This document shows, piece by piece, positions 1 through 10,189 of a stretch of 37,851 nt of DNA (position 1 is its first letter; the number at the start of each line of letters is the position of its first letter). The DNA is from Hyphomicrobiales bacterium (GTDB taxonomy: Bacteria; Pseudomonadota; Alphaproteobacteria; Rhizobiales; Xanthobacteraceae). Position numbers and translations under genes: made by a program. Under the pieces are notes generated by a model. It was not told where the DNA came from, made no database searches, and saw nothing but the letters and a program-made list of their open reading frames with translations. The stretch lies in contig PLJS01000268.1 in the NCBI GenBank assembly GCA_003140315.1, forward strand, positions 21,549-59,399, given 5' to 3'.

Positions 1-377
1 GTGACGACGCGCTCGGCGACCTTCGGGCCGACGCCGGGCGAGCGCGCGACCGTCGCCTTGTCGCGCATCGCAATGGCAGTTGCGAGCTCGGCGGGCCGCA
101 GCGTCGAGAGGATCGACAGCGCCACTTTCGTGCCCACGCCCTGCACGGTCTGCAACAGGCGGAACCACTCGCGCTCGACCTCGCTCAAAAAGCCAAACAG
201 ACGGATCTGGTCCTCGCGCACATGCGTCTCGATCGCGAGCGAGACCGGCTCGCCCTCCGCGGGGAGCGCCTGCAAGGTGCGCGCCGTGCAATGCACCACG
301 TAGCCGACGCCGTTCACGTCGACGATGATGTGGTCCTCGCCGTAGCTGTCGAGAAGGCCCGTGAGCTTGCCGATCAT
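1..377 (-). CDS. ruvA: Holliday junction branch migration protein RuvA (partial, 3' end outside window)
   Basis: RuvA binds the four-way Holliday junction as a tetramer and loads the RuvB motor during recombinational repair. About 125 N-terminal residues are visible, starting [18 protein letters not shown], the usual RuvA domain I opening. They continue through the first helix-hairpin-helix ([14 protein letters not shown]) and into the second ([13 protein letters not shown]), so domains I and II are present and domain III is cut off by the window edge. The ATG at 377 overlaps the ruvC stop in an ATGA arrangement, which fixes the start and implies translational coupling in a ruvC-ruvA(-ruvB) operon. 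Confidence is high; only the 3' end is unknown. Confidence 0.95.
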   Translation of the reverse strand, partial: MIGKLTGLLDSYGEDHIIVDVNGVGYVVHCTARTLQALPAEGEPVSLAIETHVREDQIRLFGFLSEVEREWFRLLQTVQGVGTKVALSILSTLRPAELATAIAMRDKATVARSPGVGPKVAERVV

Positions 378-880
378 CGCGCGGCCACCTTCAACAACAT
401 GCTGCTGCGATGATGCGCATGCGTCACCGCGATCGCGAGCGCATCGGCGGCGTCCTCGGATTGCGGATCGGCCTTCGGCAGCAATATGCCGATCATCATC
501 CGGATCTGCGCCTTCTCGGCGTGGCCCGCGCCGACGATCGTCTTCTTGACCAGGTTCGGGGCATATTCGGCGACGAGCACACCGGCCCGCGCCGGCACCA
601 GCAGCGCGATGCCGCGCGCCTGGCCGAGCTTCAAGGTCGCGACCGCGTCGCGGTTGACAAAGGTCGCCTCGACGGCCGCCTCGTCCGGGCGGAATTCCTC
701 GACGATGCGTGAAAGCCCGTCATGGATTACGACCAGCCGCTCGGCGAGCGCAGCCTTGCCGTCGGTCTCGACGCAGCCGCAGGCCAGATACATCAGCCGG
801 TTGCCCTCGCAGGCGATCAGGCCCCAGCCGGTGCGGCGGAGGCCCGGATCGATGCCGAGGATGCGAATCGTTTGGCCCAT
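374..880 (-). CDS. ruvC: Crossover junction endodeoxyribonuclease RuvC
   Basis: RuvC is the metal-dependent resolvase that cuts Holliday junctions symmetrically, working with RuvAB. The protein has 168 residues, the normal family length. The acidic catalytic set is visible: D11 in GIDPGL, E71 in VEATFVN, and the pair D143/D146 in [14 protein letters not shown]. Its stop codon overlaps the ruvA start. yebC, usually just upstream in alphaproteobacteria, also lies on this strand but is separated by an opposite-facing TSUP permease gene, so ruvC probably has its own promoter in 881-966. Confidence 0.96.
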   Translation of the reverse strand: MGQTIRILGIDPGLRRTGWGLIACEGNRLMYLACGCVETDGKAALAERLVVIHDGLSRIVEEFRPDEAAVEATFVNRDAVATLKLGQARGIALLVPARAGVLVAEYAPNLVKKTIVGAGHAEKAQIRMMIGILLPKADPQSEDAADALAIAVTHAHHRSSMLLKVAAR

Positions 881-966
881 CCTGGCGCCGTTGATAGCCC
901 CAACCGCCCTCGCGCGCCTAGCGCGGCGCTGATAGAGAGGGGCGCCACCCCCTGCCGGGCCCTTTC

Positions 967-1746
967 GTGATCGACCTTCCCGATTTGCCGGCTCTTACGG
1001 CCGCGCTCACCGAGCGCCGCTTCATCGCCGCCGTCGCGATCGCGGCGCTGTCGGGATTCGTGCGCGGATTTTCCGGCTTCGGCTCGGCGCTCGTCTATAT
1101 TCCGCTGATCTCCGCCGTCTACGAGCCGCGCATCGCCGCGCCGACGCTCCTCCTGATCGATCTCGTCGGCAGCGCGCCGTTCACCGTGCGCGAGCTGACG
1201 CGCTGCAACTGGCGCGAGGTCGTGCCGATCACGGCGGCGGCGGCGCTGGCCGTGCCGCTCGGCACCATGGCGCTGATCCTGATCGACCCGATCGTGCTGC
1301 GCTGGATGATCGCCGCGCTGGTTCTAAGCCTGCTCGCCGTGCTGGCGTCCGGCTGGCGCTACCGCGGACGGCCGACTTTGCCGGTGACGACCGGGGTCGG
1401 CGTCATCACGGGGCTCGGCAGCGGCGCCGCGCAGATCGCCGGGCCGGCGGTGATCATCTTCTGGCTCGGCGGCGCCGCCGATGCCGCGACCGTGCGCGCC
1501 AACCTGATGGTGTTCTTCCTGCTGATGGACGCGATCACGGGCGTCTCGTATCTCGCGCAGGGTATCCTCAAGCCGGACGTGGTCGCGCTCGCGGTCCTGC
1601 TCGGCGTGCCGTTCATCGTGTCGATGTGGATCGGCTCGCGCTGGTTCCACGGCACGTCCGACCAGGCCTACCGCCGCGCCGCCTACGCGATCATCGTGGT
1701 GGCGGCGATCGTCAGCCTGCCGCTGTGGGATGGGTGGGTGCGGTGA
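967..1746 (+). CDS. TSUP (TauE/SafE) family permease
   Basis: This is an inner-membrane permease of the TSUP family, whose characterised members move sulfite, organosulfonates or other small organic anions; the substrate cannot be read from sequence. The 259 residues form about eight hydrophobic segments, with the family-typical early [13 protein letters not shown] motif near residues 30-42 and a second-half counterpart around [18 protein letters not shown]. The start is a GTG at 967; no ATG fits and the frame is open from there. It stands alone, divergent from ruvC and convergent with yebC, and a strong hairpin follows its stop. Confidence 0.85.
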   Translation: MIDLPDLPALTAALTERRFIAAVAIAALSGFVRGFSGFGSALVYIPLISAVYEPRIAAPTLLLIDLVGSAPFTVRELTRCNWREVVPITAAAALAVPLGTMALILIDPIVLRWMIAALVLSLLAVLASGWRYRGRPTLPVTTGVGVITGLGSGAAQIAGPAVIIFWLGGAADAATVRANLMVFFLLMDAITGVSYLAQGILKPDVVALAVLLGVPFIVSMWIGSRWFHGTSDQAYRRAAYAIIVVAAIVSLPLWDGWVR

Positions 1747-1753
1747 CTTGCTT

Positions 1754-1780
1754 CATCCCTCCCCTCTTGGGGGAGGGATG
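1754..1780. terminator. Hairpin between convergent TSUP permease and yebC
   Basis: A perfect inverted repeat, CATCCCTCCCC / GGGGAGGGATG, with a 5-nt loop sits between the stops of two convergent genes. There is no clear T tract on either side, so it may act as a weak bidirectional terminator or mRNA end-stabiliser. A similar C-rich/G-rich hairpin occurs at 34433-34452, which suggests a small dispersed element. Confidence 0.6.
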
Positions 1781-1786
1781 AACAAG

Positions 1787-2533
1787 CTACGCGCTCATCT
1801 TCGCCACCAGCGCGTCCGACACCTCGAAATTCGCGTACACGTTCTGCACGTCGTCCTGGTCGTTGAGCGCGTCGATCAGTTTCAGCACCTTCTCGCCCTG
1901 CTCGTCGTCGACCGGCACGGTGTTCTGCGGCTTCCAGGTGAGCGCGGCCTTGCGCGGCTCGCCGAACTTCGCCTCCAGGGCCTTGGCGACATCGCGTAGC
2001 GAGTCCGGCGTCGTGTAGATCTCGTGGCCGCCCTCGCCCGAGACCACGTCCTCGGCGCCGGCCTCGACCGCGGCTTCCAGCATCGCGTCGGCGCTCGCAA
2101 CCTTGGTGTCGAACTCGACCACGCCGACATGATCGAACATGAACGAGACCGCGCCGGTCTCGGCCAGATTGCCGCCCGACTTGGTAAAGCTCGCGCGCAC
2201 CTCGCCGGCCGAGCGGTTGCGATTGTCGGTCAGCACCTCGACGATGACGGCGACGCCAGCCGGGCCGTAGCCCTCGTAGCGCATCTCTTCGTAATTATCG
2301 GCATCGCTCCCGGTCGCCTTCTTGATCGCGCGGTCGATATTGTCCTTCGGCATGCTCTCGGCGCGCGCCGCGAGGACCGCCGCGCGCAGGCGCGGGTTCA
2401 TGGCGGGGTCGGGCAGGCCCATTTTGGCCGCGACCGTGATCTCGCGCGCGAGCTTGCCGAACAGCTTGGAGCGGATGGCATCCTGCCGCCCCTTGCGGTG
2501 CATGATGTTCTTGAATTGGGAATGGCCGGCCAA
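1787..2533 (-). CDS. yebC: YebC/PmpR family protein
   Basis: This is a member of the YebC/PmpR family. Members have been described as DNA-binding regulators and, more recently, as factors that relieve ribosome stalling, so the exact role here is open. The protein has 248 residues, full family length, and opens with the signature [18 protein letters not shown]. It continues with the family blocks [15 protein letters not shown] and [15 protein letters not shown] good ribosome-binding site (GGAGG) precedes the ATG at 2533. It lies 59 bp downstream of the phosphoesterase gene on the same strand and probably belongs to the leftward transcript from zapA/fau. Confidence 0.95.
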   Translation of the reverse strand: MAGHSQFKNIMHRKGRQDAIRSKLFGKLAREITVAAKMGLPDPAMNPRLRAAVLAARAESMPKDNIDRAIKKATGSDADNYEEMRYEGYGPAGVAVIVEVLTDNRNRSAGEVRASFTKSGGNLAETGAVSFMFDHVGVVEFDTKVASADAMLEAAVEAGAEDVVSGEGGHEIYTTPDSLRDVAKALEAKFGEPRKAALTWKPQNTVPVDDEQGEKVLKLIDALNDQDDVQNVYANFEVSDALVAKMSA

Positions 2534-2592
2534 GGCTGCCTCCAGTAAATTTTTCGGCGCGCGTTATATGACCGCGCGCCAGGGAAATAAAG

Positions 2593-3414
2593 CTAGCTCC
2601 AAAACGCCGGTATTGCCTCTTCCAGCTTGCCGCCCAGCCGGACCGGCGCGACGCGCAGCGCCAAGCCCGTCGTGTCATCGGTCTCGACCACGACCGCGCA
2701 CAGCGTCGCCGGCCCGTTCGCTGGCTCGAACTTGGCCGACGGCACGCGGCGCACAAAGCGCTGCAGCGGTTCGGCCTTGCCCATGCCGATCACCGAGTCG
2801 TAGTCGCCGGTCATGCCGACATCGGTGAGGTAGGCGGTGCCGCGGGTCAGGATACGGTGGTCGGAGGTCGGCACATGCGTGTGGGTGCCGACCACCAGGC
2901 TCGCGCGGCCGTCGCAGAAATGGCCCATCGCCTGCTTCTCGCTCGTCGCCTCGCAATGGATGTCGATCACGATCGCGTCGACCGCGGACTTGAGCGGGCA
3001 GGCGTTAAGCTCGCGCTCGATCGCCGCGAACGGATCGTCGAGCGGATCCATGAAGACGCGGCCCATGACGTTGACGACGAGCACGCGCGCACCGTTCTTG
3101 GCATCGAAGATCGCGACACCGCGTCCCGGTGTGCCCGGCGGATAGTTGATCGGCCGTAACAGGCGCGGCGCGCGCTCGATGAAGACGAGCGCCTCGCGCT
3201 GGTCCCAGGAATGATTGCCGCCGCTGATCACGTCGGCGCCCGCGTCGAGCAGTTCCTGGTAGATCGCCTCGGTGATGCCGAAGCCGCCGGCCGCGTTCTC
3301 GCCATTGACGATGACGCAGTCGAGCTTCCAGTCGCGCACGAGGCCCGGCAGGCGCTCCGTGACCACCGCGCGCCCCGAACGCCCCACTACGTCGCCGACG
3401 AACAGAAGCCGCAT
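2593..3414 (-). CDS. YmdB-type (TIGR00282 family) metallophosphoesterase
   Basis: This is a calcineurin-like metallophosphoesterase of the YmdB type; Bacillus subtilis YmdB is a 2',3'-cyclic-nucleotide phosphodiesterase that affects biofilm choice. The 273 residues match the family length. Likely di-metal ligands are D8 (FVGDVVGRSGR), E39-N40 (NGENAAGG), N67-H68 (GGNHSWDQRE), H153 (DIHCEATSEK), and H178/H180 (GTHTHVPTSD). The ATG abuts the stop of the upstream fau gene with no spacer, so the two are almost certainly co-transcribed. The molecular family is secure; the in vivo substrate is not known from sequence. Confidence 0.88.
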   Translation of the reverse strand: MRLLFVGDVVGRSGRAVVTERLPGLVRDWKLDCVIVNGENAAGGFGITEAIYQELLDAGADVISGGNHSWDQREALVFIERAPRLLRPINYPPGTPGRGVAIFDAKNGARVLVVNVMGRVFMDPLDDPFAAIERELNACPLKSAVDAIVIDIHCEATSEKQAMGHFCDGRASLVVGTHTHVPTSDHRILTRGTAYLTDVGMTGDYDSVIGMGKAEPLQRFVRRVPSAKFEPANGPATLCAVVVETDDTTGLALRVAPVRLGGKLEEAIPAFWS

Positions 3415-4011
3415 TCAGGTCTCACGCAAATCGATCGCCTCGCGCTCCGTTAGCACGAGATCGAGGCGCGCGTCGCGGGGCGTGACCGGGACCGCATCGA
3501 TTTCCTGCGCCGCATAGGCGATCCCGACCGTGATCACCGGCTTTTTGGCGCGCAATGCCGCGATGGTCATGTCGTAATATCCGGCCCCATAGCCGATCCG
3601 GTTGCCGGTGCGGTCGAACGCGAGCAGCGGCACCAGCAGAATGTCGGGCGCGACTTCGGGCGCCTCCGGCGGCGGTTCGCGGATGCCCCAGACGCCGGAG
3701 ACGAGCGGCGCCCCAAAACTCCACGCCCGCATGATCAACGGCTTGCCGCGCCCCGCGACCACAGGCAGCGCGAGCCGCGCGCCCTGGTCTGCGAGCTTGC
3801 GCATCAACGGGACCGGATTGATCTCGCTTTTGAGCGCCGAGAAGCCGGACACGATCGTGTCGGGCGTGATCGTCAACGGGAACGGCCGCGCGGCGATCGT
3901 CTCGGCCGCCTTGGCGCGCTCGGGCGCGGGTAGCGCGTCACGGCGCGCGACCATGTCGCGGCGCAGGATTGCTTTTTGTTCGTCGATCGCGGCGACGCCA
4001 ACCACTGACAC
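3415..4011 (-). CDS. fau: 5-formyltetrahydrofolate cyclo-ligase
   Basis: This enzyme converts 5-formyl-THF to 5,10-methenyl-THF with ATP, returning folate to one-carbon metabolism. The 198 residues include the N-terminal basic stretch (LRRDMVARRDAL) and the family signature GNRIGYGAGYYDMTIA, which carries the nucleotide/folate-binding glycines. Lying downstream of 6S RNA and zapA is the classic proteobacterial arrangement (ygfA/fau next to ssrS), which supports both calls. The start at 4011 is the first in-frame ATG and lies just inside the dispersed repeat flank. Its stop touches the start of the phosphoesterase gene. Confidence 0.93.
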   Translation of the reverse strand: MSVVGVAAIDEQKAILRRDMVARRDALPAPERAKAAETIAARPFPLTITPDTIVSGFSALKSEINPVPLMRKLADQGARLALPVVAGRGKPLIMRAWSFGAPLVSGVWGIREPPPEAPEVAPDILLVPLLAFDRTGNRIGYGAGYYDMTIAALRAKKPVITVGIAYAAQEIDAVPVTPRDARLDLVLTEREAIDLRET

Positions 4012-4018
4012 CTACTCC

Positions 4019-4102
4019 GTCATGCGCGGGCTTGTCCCGCGCATCCACGTCTTTGATCGCATCAAGCAAGACGTGGATGGCCGGCACAAGGCCGGCCATG
4101 AC
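4019..4102. repeat. Dispersed palindromic repeat, family A, copy 1
   Basis: A two-armed palindromic element opens GTCATGCGCGGGCTTGTCCC and closes with GGCACAAGGCCGGCCATGAC. The inner arms CCACGTCTT / AAGACGTGG flank a short spacer. Copies with the same plan are at 11213-11296 and 22251-22339, always intergenic. It lies between the 6S RNA and fau and could provide the 6S 3' end or stabilise the fau transcript. Such elements are common in Bradyrhizobium-like genomes; their function is not established here. Confidence 0.85.
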
Positions 4103-4129
4103 GAAAATTGAAAGTGAATGGCGGCAGGA

Positions 4130-4285
4130 AAGAGTGCGGAGCCGCCTGAGCCGTCGGACTTCGACCCCGGGAACCTACTGTAGTAGGTGGGCGCCATATG
4201 TCCGGGCCCAGGGGCCCGGTCAGGGACAGCTCCCTTCGAGATCGTAAGGCCCCGGGAGTATTTATCTAACGCACTCCGCAGCCCC
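4130..4285 (-). ncRNA. ssrS: 6S RNA (SsrS), alphaproteobacterial type
   Basis: 6S RNA mimics an open promoter and sequesters the sigma70 RNA polymerase holoenzyme, mainly in stationary phase. The call rests on position and fold. The 315-bp gap 4012-4326 between zapA and fau is the conserved ssrS site. Its minus-strand transcript can form a closing stem (GCGGAG at 4279-4274 with CTCCGC at 4141-4136), further GC-rich paired blocks (GGGCCC either side of the apical loop near 4205-4220), and a large internal unpaired region. Ends are approximate by about 10 nt. The second zapA copy at 29 kb has no room for such an RNA. Confidence 0.8.
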
Positions 4286-4326
4286 GCCGACGCAATGTAG
4301 GAGGTCGGGGGGCCGGACGCCACTGC

Positions 4327-4722
4327 TCATCCGATGCCGACGTTGTTTCCAGTGCCGTCGCCCACGGTCGCGTTGAGGCTGCGCGTGACGCCCTCAAGCC
4401 GCTCGGCGGCCGAATTGAACGCCGTGATGATGGCGGCCTGCGTCGCCTGCGCGCGATCGGTGGAGGTCACGCGCGCGTCCTGCAACGCGGCGAGTTCCTC
4501 CTCCAGGCGGCGCATGCGCTTGCCGGCGTCGGTCAGCTCGTCCGCGATGGTCAGCGCCGCCATCACGACCAGCCGCATGTCGCCGCTCACGCCGAGATCG
4601 GACTTCAACTGTTCGATGCGGCGGTCGAGATCTTTGGCGAGCCGCAGCAGGTGATCCTCCTGCCCGTCCTCGCAGGCCATGCGGTATTGGCGCCCATGGA
4701 TGCTGACGTTGACGTGGGTCAT
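4327..4722 (-). CDS. zapA: Cell division protein ZapA, copy 1
   Basis: ZapA is a small cytoplasmic protein that binds and bundles FtsZ filaments at the Z-ring. The 131 residues show the family N-terminal strand-loop ([18 protein letters not shown]), then the helix with LAKDLDRRI. A C-terminal coiled-coil region (KRMRRLEEELAALQD) precedes a variable tail. Its start overlaps the stop of the DUF4164 gene (ATGA), so the two are translationally coupled. A clear homologue in the same arrangement is at 29059-29445. The 6S RNA follows 42 bp after its stop. Confidence 0.93.
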   Translation of the reverse strand: MTHVNVSIHGRQYRMACEDGQEDHLLRLAKDLDRRIEQLKSDLGVSGDMRLVVMAALTIADELTDAGKRMRRLEEELAALQDARVTSTDRAQATQAAIITAFNSAAERLEGVTRSLNATVGDGTGNNVGIG

Positions 4723-4997
4723 TGCGGCGCCTCGAGCACCGAGCGGATCGTGTCGATCGCGACGTCGAGGCGCTGGGCGATGTCGCGATTGGCGGCTTCG
4801 AGCCGGCGCGCGCGCGCGGTCGCGGCATCGAGCTCGGAGGCAAGCCGCGAGCGGTCGCTGCCGAGCGCGTGAACCTGGGCCGCAAGCGCGCTCTCGCTTT
4901 TGTCGATGTCGTGACGCCGCTCAACCGCGGCTTCCAGCGCTTCAAGCGCGGCGGCAAGTCGCTGGGTGGCCGCGTCGATCGCGCTTGCGTCGGTCAT
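4719..4997 (-). CDS. DUF4164 family coiled-coil protein, copy 1
   Basis: This is a 92-residue protein of the DUF4164 family, function unknown. It is almost entirely helical with heptad-like spacing (RLAAALEALEAAVERR, then ELDAATARARRLEAANRDI), which predicts a coiled coil. The start chosen is the ATG at 4997, preceded by GGGGAGGC. The frame stays open upstream to 5090, but that stretch lacks similarity to the second copy. The 4-bp overlap with zapA suggests a role with ZapA, for instance as a division-associated partner; that is inference. The homologue at 29465-29749 preserves the pairing. Confidence 0.85.
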   Translation of the reverse strand: MTDASAIDAATQRLAAALEALEAAVERRHDIDKSESALAAQVHALGSDRSRLASELDAATARARRLEAANRDIAQRLDVAIDTIRSVLEAPQ

Positions 4998-5193
4998 TGC
5001 CTCCCCATCGCGCGAACCGGCCGCCGCGGCAGCACGCGCCATGAATTCTGTGCAGCGCCAAGGATTTGGAGCCGGAATCTTACGTTGCACAGAGCGCCCG
5101 CGTCAATTGGCGGGCATCATCCTGGCAAAACAATGTCGTAGCGGCGGCGGGCGGAAGCGACGCTAAGCTGCCGCAGCAGCCACCTCGCAGCCT

Positions 5194-5574
5194 TTACGCG
5201 TACTGCGCTAGGCCGTGCCCGAACGACCAGTTCTCCTTCACAACCTCGACCAGATTGATGAAAACGTCCTCCGGCCGGACGCCGGGATTTTGCGCAAGCC
5301 GCTCCACGATGCGGGCGAACAGCGCCTTCTTCTGCTCGACGCTTCGCGTGTTGCTCACCGTGAGCTGGATCATCACGAGATCGTCGCTGCGCGCGATGCC
5401 GAGGTAGTGCGTGCCATAGCGAAACTGGTCTTCATCGTGCTCCGAGACGGTCATGAAGCAGTCGTCCTCCGGAACGTTGAAGGTCTCCCTCATCGCCTCA
5501 TAGACGCTGTCGAGAATGGCCTTGCGGTATTGCGGTGACTTGCCTCGCCGTAGCGAGATTCGTGTGAGCGGCAT
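5194..5574 (-). CDS. Tautomerase family protein
   Basis: This is a 126-residue member of the tautomerase (4-oxalocrotonate tautomerase/MIF fold) superfamily. After removal of the initiator Met the chain starts with proline (PLTRISLRRG), the catalytic general base of the family, and residues about 1-60 and 65-126 look like two beta-alpha-beta units. The substrate is unknown. It is divergently transcribed from a LysR regulator 123 bp away, the usual arrangement for a regulator controlling its neighbour. Its last codons overlap a short block (GCCTTTACGCG) also found in the second DUF4164/tkt intergenic region, marking one edge of an inserted cassette. Confidence 0.85.
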   Translation of the reverse strand: MPLTRISLRRGKSPQYRKAILDSVYEAMRETFNVPEDDCFMTVSEHDEDQFRYGTHYLGIARSDDLVMIQLTVSNTRSVEQKKALFARIVERLAQNPGVRPEDVFINLVEVVKENWSFGHGLAQYA

Positions 5575-5618
5575 GGTCGCCTCCTGTTGGATGTTGCCAA
5601 GACACGCGGCTGATGTAT

Positions 5619-5667
5619 CATTTCAATTTGCAATTTTATCTGATACCAGTGATTTCAGTTTGAAATG
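5619..5667. promoter_or_regulatory. Probable LysR operator region between tautomerase and lysR
   Basis: An AT-rich island in otherwise GC-rich DNA contains a long inverted repeat, CATTTCAA (5619-5626) and TTGAAATG (5660-5667). Two similarly built half-sites lie within it: TTTCAATTTGCAA at 5621 and TTTCAGTTTGAAA at 5653. Paired dyads of this size between divergent genes are typical of LysR-type binding and autoregulation. No footprinting data are available here. Confidence 0.6.
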
Positions 5668-5697
5668 ATGAAAAGCGGTGGATGACGGCGGCGGGAC

Positions 5698-6537
5698 ATG
5701 AAGACGCTCGATCTTGTGACGGTCCAGGCTTTCGTGCTGGTCGCCGACTTGGCGAGCTTCACGCGCGCCGCGGAGGCCTCTGGCACGACCCAGTCAGCGG
5801 TCAGCCTGAAGCTCAAGAAACTCGAACAAAGGCTCGGACGCCGCCTGCTGGAACGCACGCCGCGCCTGGTGCGCCTCTCGTCAGACGGCGCCTCATTCCT
5901 GACGCACGCGCGCGACCTGCTCGCGGCACACGATCGCGCCGTCGGCGCCGGCCGCGTCGAGCAGCGCCTCACGCTCGGCATCAGCGAGCACACCGCGGGG
6001 GCCGAATTGCCGATGCTCATATCGCGCATCAACGCGTACGATCCCTCGCTGCGGCTCGACGTACGGCTCGGCTACTCGCGCACCCTGCTCGACGACTTCG
6101 ACGCAGGCGCGTTCGATGCCGTGGTGGTCCGCCGCGAGGGCGGCCGGCGCGATGGCGAGAAACTGCTGCAGGATCGTTTCGGCTGGTTCGCAGCGCCGGC
6201 GTTCCGACCGAGCGCGCCGTTGCGGCTCGCCACGCTGGCGCCGCCGTGCGGCGTCCATTTGCTCGCCTCGCGCGCGCTCGATGCCGCCAAGATCAAGTGG
6301 GTCGAGGCTTTCGTTGGCGGCGGCATCGCGGCCGTCGCGGCGGCGGTCACGGCCGGACTTGGCGTCGCACCCCTCGCGGCACGCCTCGCGCCGCCGGGCG
6401 CGGTGGACATCGGTTCGAGCGCCGGATTGCCGAAGCTGCCGCGCTCGGACGTCATGCTTCACTCGCGCGTGTCGGATCCGCGACTTGCCGGCGCGGTACG
6501 CACGCTTGGAGTCGCCTTTCGCTCGGCCAGTTCCTGA
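5698..6537 (+). CDS. LysR family transcriptional regulator
   Basis: This is a DNA-binding regulator with an N-terminal winged helix-turn-helix (residues about 5-62: VQAFVLVADLASFTRAAE, then SAVSLKLKKLEQRLG). A periplasmic-binding-protein-like effector domain fills the rest. At 279 residues it is slightly short for the family (usually about 300). It faces away from the tautomerase gene across a palindromic AT-rich island and stands 47 bp before the amidase gene on the same strand. It probably regulates the tautomerase and possibly the amidase. The effector is unknown. Confidence 0.9.
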   Translation: MKTLDLVTVQAFVLVADLASFTRAAEASGTTQSAVSLKLKKLEQRLGRRLLERTPRLVRLSSDGASFLTHARDLLAAHDRAVGAGRVEQRLTLGISEHTAGAELPMLISRINAYDPSLRLDVRLGYSRTLLDDFDAGAFDAVVVRREGGRRDGEKLLQDRFGWFAAPAFRPSAPLRLATLAPPCGVHLLASRALDAAKIKWVEAFVGGGIAAVAAAVTAGLGVAPLAARLAPPGAVDIGSSAGLPKLPRSDVMLHSRVSDPRLAGAVRTLGVAFRSASS

Positions 6538-6584
6538 AGCATCGTGAGGCCTGTTAGGATCGCTGGCTCACACGAGGCCGCTGC

Positions 6585-8039
6585 ATGGAACAGCTTCACT
6601 ACAAGTCCGCCGTCGAGCTCGCCGCGCTGATCCGCCGCAAGAAGATCGGCTGCCTGGAGCTGCTCGACCACTTCCTCGCCCGCATCGAAAAATACAATCC
6701 TCAGCTCAACGCCATCATCTGGATGGACCGCGACAAGGCGCGCAAGCGCGCCAAGGCCGCCGACGCCGCGCTGCGGAAGGGCAAGCGCTTCGGCCCGCTG
6801 CACGGCGTGCCGATGACCATCAAGGAAAGCTACCAGGTGGCGGGCACGCCCACGACCTGGGGCGTTCCGGCGCTGAAGGACAATGTCAGCGACGCAACCG
6901 CGGTCTCGGCGCAGCGCATGATCGATGCCGGCGTCACGCTGTTCGGCAAGACCAACGTCCCGATCATGCTCGCCGACTGGCAGAGCTACAACGCCGTGTA
7001 TGGCGTGACCTGCAATCCGTGGGACCTCGGCCGCACGCCGGGCGGCTCCTCCGGCGGCTCGTCGTGCGCGCTCGCTGCCGGCTTCACCGGTATCGATGCC
7101 GGGTCCGATATCGGCTCGTCGATCCGCAATCCGGCGCATTATTGCGGCGTATTCGGCCACAAGCCGACACACGGCCTCATCACCTATCGCGGGCACGCCG
7201 CGACCGCCGACACGGTTGCACAGCCGGACATCTCGGTCGTCGGTCCGCTTGCTCGCAGCGCCGACGATCTCGACGTCGCGCTCGACATCATGGCCGGGCC
7301 AGATCCGGACGATGGCGGCTACCTGAAGGTCGCACTGCCGAAATGCGAAAAGACCTCGCTCAGACAATTCCGCGTCGCCGTGAAGCTCTCTGATCCCAAC
7401 AGCGACGTGGACGGCGAATATGCCGACCAGTTGCAAGCGCTGGTCGACGGGCTGGGCAAGGCCGGCGCGAAAGTGAAAGAGGCCGCGCCCGACATCGACA
7501 CGGCCCACCTCAACGACGTCTACATCCGGCTCCTGCGCGCGGCGACCTCGGCGCGGATGCCGGACGGCGAGATCGAGGGCTGGAAGCAGGCACTCGCGAA
7601 CGGCGAGAACGAGTCCTTCCTCGTGCGCTCGGTCGATGGCGTCACCATGACGCACCGCAACTGGCTCAAGCTCAACAATGAGCGCCATGTGTTGCGGCTG
7701 AAGTTCAATGCTTTCTTCAAGGACTACGACATCCTGCTCTGCCCGGTCGCCGCATCCGCCGCGTTCCCGCATGACCATGAGAACGAGGGCAAGCGCTGGC
7801 GGCGCCGAATCACCGTCAACAACAAACGCGTTCCGCCGACGGACCAGCTTTTCTGGGCCGGCTATTCGGGCCTCGTCTACCTGCCCTCGACCGTCGGGCC
7901 GTCCGGCATCACGCCGTCGGGCCTGCCGACCGGCTATCAGGCGATCGCCGCGCAAGGAAAGGACAAGACCTCCATCGCGTTCGCCCGCCTGGTGGAGAAG
8001 GCGTTCGGAGGCTTCGAGCCGCCGCCCGGATATGCGTGA
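6585..8039 (+). CDS. Amidase signature family enzyme
   Basis: This is a 484-residue amidase-signature hydrolase with a Ser-cisSer-Lys triad. K80 lies in GVPMTIKES, the cis-Ser in the Gly/Ser loop [16 protein letters not shown] (residues about 151-166), and the nucleophile is probably S179 in [12 protein letters not shown]. Where most members read GGS, this one reads GSS, a mild departure beside the nucleophile. The substrate is not predictable; it is unlikely to be GatA because no gatC or gatB is nearby and the C-terminal region differs. It closes the tautomerase-LysR-amidase cassette, ending 30 bp before the tkt promoter element. Confidence 0.88.
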   Translation: MEQLHYKSAVELAALIRRKKIGCLELLDHFLARIEKYNPQLNAIIWMDRDKARKRAKAADAALRKGKRFGPLHGVPMTIKESYQVAGTPTTWGVPALKDNVSDATAVSAQRMIDAGVTLFGKTNVPIMLADWQSYNAVYGVTCNPWDLGRTPGGSSGGSSCALAAGFTGIDAGSDIGSSIRNPAHYCGVFGHKPTHGLITYRGHAATADTVAQPDISVVGPLARSADDLDVALDIMAGPDPDDGGYLKVALPKCEKTSLRQFRVAVKLSDPNSDVDGEYADQLQALVDGLGKAGAKVKEAAPDIDTAHLNDVYIRLLRAATSARMPDGEIEGWKQALANGENESFLVRSVDGVTMTHRNWLKLNNERHVLRLKFNAFFKDYDILLCPVAASAAFPHDHENEGKRWRRRITVNNKRVPPTDQLFWAGYSGLVYLPSTVGPSGITPSGLPTGYQAIAAQGKDKTSIAFARLVEKAFGGFEPPPGYA

Positions 8040-8068
8040 CGCAACCCACAGGCGGGCATCCGGCGCGC

Positions 8069-8096
8069 ATTGACTCGAAGGGCTCAGGTGCTATCC
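8069..8096 (+). promoter_or_regulatory. Predicted sigma70-type promoter of tkt copy 1
   Basis: TTGAC at 8070-8074 and CTATCC at 8091-8096 are separated by 16 nt, close to the alphaproteobacterial consensus (CTTGAC / CTATAT). The same element with the same spacing and many identical flanking bases occurs upstream of tkt copy 2 (29963-29990), so it is supported by conservation between paralogous loci as well as by consensus. Confidence 0.65.
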
Positions 8097-8122
8097 CGAG
8101 CCGGTTTTCAAGGGAAAAGCTG

Positions 8123-10147
<2,025 letters not shown>

Positions 10148-10189
10148 GCTAACAACCCCGCCAAGACGCTTCTGGGTGAGGAGAACGAA

